A DNA stretch of 31,676 nucleotides from contig CAZQQU010000016.1 of assembly GCA_964595625.1 (NCBI GenBank), positions 1-31,676 of the forward strand, given 5' to 3'. Origin of the DNA: CAZQQU01 sp964595625. Its GTDB lineage: Bacteria; Bacteroidota; Bacteroidia; Flavobacteriales; Flavobacteriaceae. Positions within the stretch are counted from its first letter, which is position 1. The number at the start of each line of letters is the position of its first letter. This document shows positions 1-6,764 of the stretch, piece after piece. The notes below the pieces were generated by a model that was not told where the DNA came from, ran no database searches, and saw only the letters and a list, made by a program, of their open reading frames with translations. A program made the position numbers and the translations under genes.

Positions 1-1362
1 ACAGAAGCGGAAAAGGCAACTTTCAAAGAACTGAAAGTTCCTGCTTGGTTGTGGAGTAGCTATGAATGGAGTTCATTTTCCAATGCAAGCGGAAGAACAC
101 AAAGACCAATATTAAGGCGAGCATTAAGAGAATTACGTTCTGGTGAAACAGATGGAATTTCGGATTTTCAAACAAGAGCAAGAAGTCATTTTTCAAGTTG
201 CTATGCCTCTTTAAGAGTTGATTTATCAACAAGTTCAAATTATAAAGATAATGCTACTGCTTTTGGTAATAAGCTTTTGAGCATAGTTTCTGATGCAAAA
301 TTATTTGAGAGTAATTGTGAGGATGTAGAATTGAAACCTAAGTTTAATGAGCTTGCGGATGCAATTTCTGGAATTGCTGCTTCAAAGTATAAGTCATTTA
401 AAAAAGGACAAGAATTAGTCGAATACTATGTTTCCTTTTCAAGAGAGGATGTCGAAAATTCTTTAGCAGCTATCCAAAACCTACTGGACAATTTCGGAGG
501 ACTTAAAATTTCAATAGGTCCTAATGAAGACACTCCAATACCATTTGAAGTAACAGCAATACCTGACCACGTTGAAAGACTTTCACAAGAGGCGGGTGTA
601 ATTCAATTTGTTGACTTCCTTATAATGCGTATGAGGTCAATGCTGTCAGATACAAGAATGAACAAAATTATTGCTGACGATAAGGAAGTATCATTAGAGA
701 ATTGGCTTGATAAAACAATAAATGGTATTTCTATAATTGACCTGTCTCTTGTTCCCTCGGATATTACACATCTTTTGGTTTCAGTTATTTCAAGAGTAGT
801 CTTTGAATCACTCCAACGATACAGAAGAACGCATGACCAATTATTGCCAACAGTTATTGTTATGGAAGAAGCACATAACTTCATAAAGCGATATAATGAA
901 AGTTCTGAGGAAATTTCTGCTTCCCAACTTTGCACGGAATCATTTGAAAAAATTGCAAGAGAAGGTCGAAAATTTGGATTAAGTCTGACATTATCCTCAC
1001 AAAGACCATCAGAACTTTCTCCGACAGTTCTTTCTCAATGCAACACTTTTTTACTACATAGAATTGTAAACGACCGTGACCAAGAATTAGTAAGACGACT
1101 TGTTCCTGACAACATTGGCGGTCTTTTACAGGAACTTCCGATTCTTCCGACAAGAAAAGCGATTTTATTGGGTTGGGCATCACCACTTCCAATTCTTGTT
1201 GAAATGAATGAACTCAAACCTGAACACAGACCTAAATCTGACGACCCAGACTTCTGGGATGTATGGACAAGAACAACAGAACGAGAAGTAAATTGGAAAG
1301 ACCTTGCTGACGATTGGCAAAGTTTGAATAAAGAAGAAGAAGAACCAAAAGAAGAAGAATAA
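1..1362 (+). CDS. HerA/DUF87-family ATPase, 5'-truncated by window edge
   Basis: The frame is open from base 1 to the stop at 1360-1362, so this is the C-terminal about 453 residues of a longer protein. The Walker A region must lie upstream of the window. Visible are a Walker B strand ending in TVIVMEEAHNF (near 857-891), then FEKIAREGRKFGLSLTL and SSQRPSELSPTVLSQCN, a sensor/arginine-finger-like region, and a tail with SDDPDFWDVW and an acidic Glu-rich end. This pattern is typical of HerA-like hexameric DNA translocases. Close relatives act as the ATPase half of two-gene anti-phage systems with a SIR2 or DUF4297 effector encoded just upstream; this is family knowledge, and no partner is visible here. 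The gene is on the opposite strand to the core block that follows and is separated from it by non-coding palindromic DNA. The TTG at 49 is not a supported start. Confidence 0.85.
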   Translation, partial: TEAEKATFKELKVPAWLWSSYEWSSFSNASGRTQRPILRRALRELRSGETDGISDFQTRARSHFSSCYASLRVDLSTSSNYKDNATAFGNKLLSIVSDAKLFESNCEDVELKPKFNELADAISGIAASKYKSFKKGQELVEYYVSFSREDVENSLAAIQNLLDNFGGLKISIGPNEDTPIPFEVTAIPDHVERLSQEAGVIQFVDFLIMRMRSMLSDTRMNKIIADDKEVSLENWLDKTINGISIIDLSLVPSDITHLLVSVISRVVFESLQRYRRTHDQLLPTVIVMEEAHNFIKRYNESSEEISASQLCTESFEKIAREGRKFGLSLTLSSQRPSELSPTVLSQCNTFLLHRIVNDRDQELVRRLVPDNIGGLLQELPILPTRKAILLGWASPLPILVEMNELKPEHRPKSDDPDFWDVWTRTTEREVNWKDLADDWQSLNKEEEEPKEEE

Positions 1363-1740
1363 ATGCCGACCCTTCACAGTCATACACATTGGCAAGCCCC
1401 GCAAGCCGACACACAAGCCAAAGCTTGCACAAGAGTATGCCTGCCCAACGTTGAAAAGAAAAAATTAAAAATTCCCTTCCCTTATAAAAATTTTAAAAAC
1501 TCCATCACACAATCCGACACAAAAACATTCGGACAGTTGGTTGCAAAACTCAATATTGACAATGGTTTCAAGACACGAACGACAGGAACGCCAGCCTGTA
1601 ACACGGGTTTGGCAAAAGTGGCGGTGACGTGCTTCTATGACAGTTTTGTGGGTAAACAAACATTAGTGCATTTAATAAACATTTGTGGTGACAGTCGCCA
1701 CCTTCGCCAAGCCCGAAACCGTTGCCTATAGATATGTAGG
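1363..1740. other. Non-coding stretch between accessory ATPase and core pnp
   Basis: About 380 bases with no credible gene. One + frame stays open to 1731, but the predicted product is low-complexity in codon use, matches no family I know and contains the arms of an inverted repeat. The segment starts with repeated short gcaagcc motifs (1391-1428) and contains GCCCAACGTTG at 1443-1453. It ends with a long imperfect inverted repeat (1605-1714). Its position, between a defence-type gene and housekeeping genes on the other strand, suggests an island edge or the remains of a mobile element. That is inference. Confidence 0.55.
1605..1714. repeat. Long imperfect inverted repeat
   Basis: The left arm begins gggtttggcaaaagtggcgg (1605-1624). 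The right arm, 1694-1714, reads as the reverse complement gggcttggcgaaggtggcgac. They match at about 18 of 20 positions before diverging, with an intervening loop of about 65-70 bases. AAC lies just outside the left arm (1600-1602) and GTT just outside the right arm (1721-1723), so the folded unit is about 125 bases. This geometry is loosely like an integron attC site, but the full R-box consensus is not met. It could equally be an unrelated dispersed palindromic element. Confidence 0.5.
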
Positions 1741-1775
1741 CTTTAATTTATGTAACTTCCCAGCAATAAAATATA

Positions 1776-1802
1776 AAAACCGCTGTGAAATACAGCGGTT
1801 TT
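1776..1802 (-). terminator. Rho-independent terminator of pnp
   Basis: An 11-bp perfect stem (aaaaccgctgt with acagcggtttt) closes a 5-base loop. Read on the minus strand it is followed by a T-rich run. It lies 18 bases beyond the pnp stop codon. The flanking A and T runs could let it act in both directions and block read-through from the + strand island. Confidence 0.85.
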
Positions 1803-1820
1803 TCAGTTTTCTAAAATATT

Positions 1821-4019
1821 TTAGTTTCTATTGGGTTTCTTATCCCGACTAAAATTTGAGTTTCTGTTTCGGTCGTTTTTATCCCGAGGAGGTCTTTCTA
1901 CATACCCTTCAGGTTTTGGTATAAGCGCCTTACGAGAGACTTTATCTTTTTTGGTTTTGGGGTCTATGCCCAAATATTTAACCTCAAAAACATCGCCCAT
2001 ATTGACTATATCCGTGACATTTTCGGTGCGTTTCCAATCCAATTCAGAAACGTGCAATAAGACTTCGTTACCAGGGGCTTTCGTGTATTCCACCACCGCG
2101 CCAAAATCGAGTATTTTTATCACTTTAACTTCATACACTTCATTGACTTCCGGTTTAAACACGATAGAGTCAATTTTAGCTAAAACTTTATCTATGCCTT
2201 CTTGGTCGGTACCCAAGATTTCGACAATTCCATAATCGCCTTCTTCATTTACCACAATGGTGGTTTGGGTTGTTTTTTGTAATTCTTGAATTACTTTACC
2301 ACCCGGACCAATGAGCGCACCGATATACGAATTAGGTATAGAAACGGTAATAATCTTAGGAGCATGTAGTTTTACATCTGGTCTTGATTCTGCAATGGTT
2401 TCTACCATTTTTTCAAGGATATGTAATCTTCCTTCACGCGCTTGGTGTAAGGCTTGTGTTAAAATATCATAGGGCATTCCTTTGACTTTAATATCCATTT
2501 GACAAGCTGTAATTCCATCGGCGGTACCGGTCACTTTAAAGTCCATATCTCCCAGGTGATCTTCATCCCCTAAAATATCAGATAAAACGGCAAATCGCTC
2601 CCCATCTGAAATTAATCCCATGGCAATCCCTGAAACCGGTTTGTGCATCTTGACACCGGCATCCATCAAAGCCATAGTACCCGAACAAACTGTAGCCATA
2701 GAGGACGAACCGTTAGACTCTAATACCTCAGCAACAATCCGAACGGTATATGGACATTCGGAGGAAATCATATTTTTTAAAGCTCGTTGAGCTAAATTTC
2801 CATGGCCAATTTCCCGTCTGGATGTCCCTCGTATTGGATAAGCTTCTCCGGTAGAGAAGGGAGGAAAATTATAATGTAAATAGAATTTCTCTTCGCCTTC
2901 TAAGGAGGGGTTATCTATAATATTAGCTTCTTTAGAGGTTCCTAAAGTAACGGTAGATAATACTTGGGTTTCCCCACGAGTAAAAATCGCCGAACCGTGT
3001 ACGGAAGGCAAATAATCTATTTCACACCAGATCGGACGAATATCAGTGGTTTTACGACCGTCTAACCGCAATCCTTCAGCCAGGGTAAGTTCTCGAACTG
3101 CTTCCTTTTCGGTTTTGTAAAAATAACTAGCTATCAAGCCTTGTTTCTCTTCTAATTCTTCTTCAGTGAAAGCTGCAAAAACTTCTTCTTTAACACTTTC
3201 AAAAGCGGCACTTCTTTCGTGTTTGGTCGAGCCCGCTTTGGCAATGGCATAAATTTTATCGTAGGCCAGTTGGCGTACTTTCTTTTCAATTTCTTCGTCG
3301 GTTTCGAGCGGCTCGTATTGGCGGATGGGTTTTTTACCCACTGCTGCTGCTAAACGAACTTGTGCTCTACACTGTTCTTTAATCGCCTCATGAGCAAAAC
3401 GAATGGCTTCCACCATTTCTTCTTCTGATATTTCTTTCATCTCTCCCTCCACCATCATGACAGATTCTTCGGTAGCACCAATAACCATATCGATGTCCGA
3501 TTCCTCCATTTGACTCAAGGTAGGATTCAGAATTAGTTGACCATTGATACGTCCAACTCGTACTTCAGAGATTGGTGCTTCAAAAGGAATGTCAGACAAT
3601 TGGATAGCCGCTGATGCTGCTAAACCGGTTAAAGCGTCTGGTAAAGCATTTTCGTCGTAAGACATCAATTGTATCATCACTTGGGTCTCGTAGCGGTAAT
3701 CCGACGGGAATAAAGGTCGCAACACACGGTCCACGATACGCATAGTTAATACTTCATTATCACTGGGTCGGGCTTCTCTCTTAAAAAAACCTCCCGGGAA
3801 CCGTCCTGCCGCAGCAAATTTTTCCCGGTAATCGACCGTTAATGGAAAAAAGTCCATCGTACTTTTATTATAGGACGACACGACGGTACACAACAACATG
3901 GTTTTACCCATTTGAACGACTACAGAGCCGTGAGCTTGTTTGGCTAATTTACCGGTTTCAATAGAAATAGTTCTACCGTCTCCCAGGTCAATAACCTCTT
4001 TAAAAACTTTTGGAATCAT
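1821..4019 (-). CDS. pnp: Polyribonucleotide nucleotidyltransferase (PNPase)
   Basis: PNPase phosphorolytically degrades RNA 3' to 5' with inorganic phosphate and takes part in mRNA turnover. The 732-residue product has the full family architecture: a first RNase PH domain (about 12-145), the linking alpha-helical domain (about 150-300), the catalytic second RNase PH domain (about 315-530), a KH domain (about 555-615, with IGALIGPGGKVIQEL), an S1 domain (about 625-695), and a basic Asn/Arg-rich tail after 700. The acidic catalytic motif GDEDHLGDMDFK is at 484-495. The start at 4019 gives the expected N-terminus. It follows rpsO on the same strand, the order seen in many bacteria, but the rpsO terminator lies between them, so read-through or a separate promoter is needed. 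No exact TAnnTTTG box was found in the 192-base gap. Confidence 0.98.
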   Translation of the reverse strand: MIPKVFKEVIDLGDGRTISIETGKLAKQAHGSVVVQMGKTMLLCTVVSSYNKSTMDFFPLTVDYREKFAAAGRFPGGFFKREARPSDNEVLTMRIVDRVLRPLFPSDYRYETQVMIQLMSYDENALPDALTGLAASAAIQLSDIPFEAPISEVRVGRINGQLILNPTLSQMEESDIDMVIGATEESVMMVEGEMKEISEEEMVEAIRFAHEAIKEQCRAQVRLAAAVGKKPIRQYEPLETDEEIEKKVRQLAYDKIYAIAKAGSTKHERSAAFESVKEEVFAAFTEEELEEKQGLIASYFYKTEKEAVRELTLAEGLRLDGRKTTDIRPIWCEIDYLPSVHGSAIFTRGETQVLSTVTLGTSKEANIIDNPSLEGEEKFYLHYNFPPFSTGEAYPIRGTSRREIGHGNLAQRALKNMISSECPYTVRIVAEVLESNGSSSMATVCSGTMALMDAGVKMHKPVSGIAMGLISDGERFAVLSDILGDEDHLGDMDFKVTGTADGITACQMDIKVKGMPYDILTQALHQAREGRLHILEKMVETIAESRPDVKLHAPKIITVSIPNSYIGALIGPGGKVIQELQKTTQTTIVVNEEGDYGIVEILGTDQEGIDKVLAKIDSIVFKPEVNEVYEVKVIKILDFGAVVEYTKAPGNEVLLHVSELDWKRTENVTDIVNMGDVFEVKYLGIDPKTKKDKVSRKALIPKPEGYVERPPRDKNDRNRNSNFSRDKKPNRN

Positions 4020-4185
4020 AAATTACATAGAATAATATACACTTAGGTTAGTGTATTGTTTTACAAATTGGCCTTGGGTAAATTGATACCCATTGTTGTG
4101 TTGTGTAGTAGGTGGACCAATGAAAAACTAAAGTGTGCTTTTTTGTATGAAAATAATGCGAATAAATGTAGTAAATAAAATAAAA

Positions 4186-4206
4186 ATGGGGCATATATTG
4201 CCCCAT
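4186..4206 (-). terminator. Terminator or attenuator between rpsO and pnp
   Basis: A perfect 8-bp stem (atggggca with tgccccat) closes a 5-base loop six bases past the rpsO stop. On the minus strand it is followed by a T-rich tract. It would end the rpsO transcript. If pnp is co-transcribed with rpsO, it would act as a partial attenuator. Confidence 0.85.
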
Positions 4207-4211
4207 AATAT

Positions 4212-4481
4212 TTATTTTCTGATACCTAATTCTTTAATAATTTCTCGATATCTATTAATATCTTTTTTAATTAAATAATCTAATAAAGCTCTACGTTTAC
4301 CTACTAATTTCACTAGTGATTTTTCGGTATTATAATCTTTGTGATTATTTTTTAGATGCTGAGATAAATGCTCTATTCGTTTCGAAAAAAGAGCAATTTG
4401 TCCTTCCGCTGATCCGGTATCGGTTTTTGATTTACCGAATTTTTCAAAAATTTTTTCTTTGTCTTCTTTAGTTAAATACAT
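4212..4481 (-). CDS. rpsO: 30S ribosomal protein S15
   Basis: S15 is a primary 16S rRNA-binding protein of the 30S subunit that helps organise the central domain and bridges to the 50S. The 89-residue product has the family's usual length. It carries GSAEGQIALFSKRIEHLSQH and the conserved LVGKRRALLDYLIKKD segment followed by YREIIKELGIRK. It lies between accD and pnp on the same strand. In other bacteria S15 represses its own translation through a leader structure; the small hairpin at 4514-4530 is a candidate but is unproven. Confidence 0.98.
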   Translation of the reverse strand: MYLTKEDKEKIFEKFGKSKTDTGSAEGQIALFSKRIEHLSQHLKNNHKDYNTEKSLVKLVGKRRALLDYLIKKDINRYREIIKELGIRK

Positions 4482-4513
4482 GCCAATATTATTAAAATGA
4501 TTATTATGTATTA

Positions 4514-4530
4514 ATTACCTCTTTGGTAAT
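4514..4530 (-). promoter_or_regulatory. Small hairpin in rpsO leader
   Basis: A perfect 6-bp stem (attacc with ggtaat) closes a 5-base loop, 33 bases upstream of the rpsO start codon and just downstream of the predicted -7 box. It could be an S15 autoregulatory element, although the stem is short and AT-rich. Confidence 0.3.
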
Positions 4531-4538
4531 CAAGGGCG

Positions 4539-4546
4539 CAAAGATA
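4539..4546 (-). promoter_or_regulatory. -7 box of rpsO promoter
   Basis: The minus strand reads TATCTTTG, an exact match to the Bacteroidota -7 consensus TAnnTTTG, 57 bases upstream of the rpsO start. No good TTTG -33 element lies 17-23 bases further upstream, so the call rests on the -7 box and its position. Confidence 0.45.
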
Positions 4547-4591
4547 TAAATTTATTTGATTTGAAATTTATTTTTTAAACAAACTTTATCG

Positions 4592-5452
4592 TTACATCAC
4601 CCGCATGGGTCTATTTAAAATAAGATCTAGATATTTATTGATATTTTTTTTCAAATCCCTGCGGTGGGTAATAAAATCTAAGAACCCGTGTTCGAGTACA
4701 AATTCTGCCGTTTGAAAACCTTCGGGTAATTCTTTACCAGTGGTATCCCGCACAACTCGAGGACCGGCAAAACCAATCAAAGCACCCGGTTCACTGATAT
4801 TGATATCACCCAACATGGCAAAAGAGGCCGTGGTACCTCCGGTGGTAGGGTCTGTACATAGTGAAATATACGGGATTTTTGCTTCGGCTAACTGGGCCAG
4901 TTTTGCGGAGGTTTTTGCTAACTGCATCAACGAATAAGCAGCTTCCATCATTCGTGCACCACCACTTTTTGAAATAATCACAAAGGGCGTTTTGTGTTTG
5001 AGGGCGTAATCTGCGGCACGAGCAATTTTTTCACCCACTACCGATCCCATGGAACCGCCAATAAAAGTAAAATCCATACAGGCTACGACCAAATCTTCTC
5101 CATACGATTTACCCACAGCTGTACGTACCGCATCTACCAAACCGGTTTTGGCCTGTGCCTCTTTTAGTCGGTCGCTATAGGTTTTGGTATCCACAAAGTT
5201 CAGGGGATTTTTGGAAGCTAAATTTTTATCGAGCTCTTTGTATTTATTATCGTCAAAAAGAATTTGAAAATATTCGTTACTACCAATACGTACGTGGTAA
5301 TCATCTTCCGGGCTTACGTAAAAATTTTTCTCTAATTCGTCGGCATCTACTACTTTTCCCGTAGGGGATTTATACCAAAGCCCTTTAGGAATATCTTTTT
5401 TTTCTTCCGTTGGCGTTTGAATCCCTTTTTGTTTTCTTTTAAACCAAGACAT
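4592..5452 (-). CDS. accD: Acetyl-CoA carboxylase carboxyltransferase subunit beta
   Basis: AccD with AccA transfers the carboxyl group from biotin carboxyl carrier protein to acetyl-CoA, giving malonyl-CoA for fatty acid synthesis. The 286-residue product has the crotonase-fold motifs GGSMGSVVGEKIARA, SKSGGARMMEAAYSLMQ, PTTGGTTASFAMLGD and EPGALIGFAGPRV. The N-terminus aligns with the family (KGLWYKSPTGK at 23-33), but the four zinc-ribbon cysteines of the E. coli protein are replaced: the aligned positions are S29, G32, S47 and D50, and the first 100 residues contain no cysteine. I recall the same loss in other flavobacterial AccD proteins, so it looks like a lineage feature rather than decay. 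The gene follows fbaA by 52 bases and is probably co-transcribed with it. Confidence 0.97.
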   Translation of the reverse strand: MSWFKRKQKGIQTPTEEKKDIPKGLWYKSPTGKVVDADELEKNFYVSPEDDYHVRIGSNEYFQILFDDNKYKELDKNLASKNPLNFVDTKTYSDRLKEAQAKTGLVDAVRTAVGKSYGEDLVVACMDFTFIGGSMGSVVGEKIARAADYALKHKTPFVIISKSGGARMMEAAYSLMQLAKTSAKLAQLAEAKIPYISLCTDPTTGGTTASFAMLGDINISEPGALIGFAGPRVVRDTTGKELPEGFQTAEFVLEHGFLDFITHRRDLKKNINKYLDLILNRPMRVM

Positions 5453-5504
5453 AGTATTTAGTGATTAGGGTTTGTACTCGTTGAGGCTGTATGAAAACCA
5501 CGCA

Positions 5505-6575
5505 TTACAGGGTATTCACATTATTTAAATCGCGGAAAGCTTGTTCTAATCTCTTTTTAAAGGTTACTTCTCCTTCACGCAACCACTTTCTGGGGTCGTA
5601 ATATTTTTTATTGGGTAGATCGTCTCCTTCAGGATTTCCGATTTGAGTTCTTAAATATTCTATTTGACCGGTCATATAATCTCGAATTCCTTCGGTAAAA
5701 GCAAATTGTAGATCGGTATCAATATTCATTTTTACCACACCATAGCTTATGGCCTCACGAATTTCTTCTACAGAGGAACCACTTCCACCGTGAAATACAA
5801 AATCGATTGGATTATGAGCTGTTCCAAATTTTTGTTGTACGTAATCTTGTGAGTTTTTTAAAATAATTGGAGTCAATTTTACATTACCGGGTTTGTAGAC
5901 GCCATGTACATTTCCAAAAGCAGCTGCCACTGTAAAACGGTTACTTACTTTCATCAATTCTTCATAGGCATAAGCCACTTCACTGGGCTGGGTATACAGT
6001 CGGGAAGAATCTACTCCGGTATTATCTACCCCATCTTCTTCTCCACCAGTAATACCTAGCTCTATTTCGAGTGTCATCCCCATGGCACTCATACGTTCTA
6101 AATATCTTTTTGAAATCTCAATATTCTCTTCCAAGGGTTCTTCAGAGAGATCTAACATATGGGAGCTAAACAAAGGTTTTCCGGTTTCAGTATAAAATTT
6201 TTCACCGGCGTCTAACATCCCATCAACCCAAGGCAATAAATTTTTTGCACAGTGGTCGGTATGTAAAATAACTACCGCACCATAGGCTTCCGCCAAAGTA
6301 TGTATGTGTTTGGCTCCGGCAATCGCACCGGCAATAGCCGCTTTTTGATTCTCATTAGACAGTCCCTTTCCGGCATTGAAATGGGCGCCCCCATTAGAAA
6401 ATTGAATAATCACAGGCGAATTTAATGCCACTGCCGTTTCTAAAACAGAATTGATAGAATTGGATCCTACCACATTGACCGCAGGAAGGGCAAAATTTTT
6501 AGATTTAGCCAATTGGTGTATCTGCTGAACGGTATCTCCGGTAGCTACGCCGGGATTAATTGTGAAATGAGACAT
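5505..6575 (-). CDS. fbaA: Class II fructose-bisphosphate aldolase
   Basis: This zinc enzyme cleaves fructose 1,6-bisphosphate to dihydroxyacetone phosphate and glyceraldehyde 3-phosphate, and works in reverse in gluconeogenesis. Taking the start at 6575 (MSHFTINPGV) gives 356 residues, close to the E. coli enzyme and aligned with its N-terminus. The eight extra upstream codons from 6599 overlap a predicted -7 box and are unlikely to be translated. Key residues are D107 and zinc ligand H108 in ILHTDHCAKNLLPW, H224 in GNVHGVYKPG and H262 in FHGGSGSS, plus the KMNIDTD phosphate-binding segment near 282-288. It lies between tamL and accD. Confidence 0.97.
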   Translation of the reverse strand: MSHFTINPGVATGDTVQQIHQLAKSKNFALPAVNVVGSNSINSVLETAVALNSPVIIQFSNGGAHFNAGKGLSNENQKAAIAGAIAGAKHIHTLAEAYGAVVILHTDHCAKNLLPWVDGMLDAGEKFYTETGKPLFSSHMLDLSEEPLEENIEISKRYLERMSAMGMTLEIELGITGGEEDGVDNTGVDSSRLYTQPSEVAYAYEELMKVSNRFTVAAAFGNVHGVYKPGNVKLTPIILKNSQDYVQQKFGTAHNPIDFVFHGGSGSSVEEIREAISYGVVKMNIDTDLQFAFTEGIRDYMTGQIEYLRTQIGNPEGDDLPNKKYYDPRKWLREGEVTFKKRLEQAFRDLNNVNTL

Positions 6576-6596
6576 AGTTGTGATTTTTTTAATAAG

Positions 6597-6604
6597 CAAA
6601 ATTA
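6597..6604 (-). promoter_or_regulatory. -7 box of fbaA promoter
   Basis: The minus strand reads TAATTTTG, an exact TAnnTTTG match about 20 bases upstream of the chosen fbaA start. It implies a very short 5' leader and argues against the longer open frame beginning at 6599. No clear -33 TTTG was found at the usual spacing. Confidence 0.45.
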
Positions 6605-6764
6605 ATAAAAATATGCAGAATAGCTATCCTAATTAAAACATTGCCGATAGACTTTAATAGTCCCTAGCTGTATTTCAGACAGATACCCTTTTATTTGAAT
6701 CCATATTTTCCCATTTATCAACCCAAAAATTGTAAAACTGTACCAGTACACTCAGGAAAATATT

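Noticed and set aside
23..238. Minus-strand open frame within the HerA gene, hydrophobic product
   Set aside because: It is the antisense of a well-supported coding region, and the hydrophobicity follows from the complementary codons.
1599..1725. Calling the inverted repeat a true integron attC site
   Set aside because: Only the AAC and GTT triplets match; the RYYYAAC and GTTRRRY boxes are not complete, and no integrase or cassette array is visible. It is kept as a hypothesis only.
1363..1731. Open frame of 122 codons on the + strand directly after the HerA gene
   Set aside because: It contains both arms of an inverted repeat and many rare-looking residues, resembles no protein family, and starts at the first base after another gene's stop with no promoter. 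It is more likely non-coding.
6576..6599. Longer N-terminus for fructose-bisphosphate aldolase
   Set aside because: The eight extra codons overlap a -7 box and do not align with the family; the ATG at 6575 matches.
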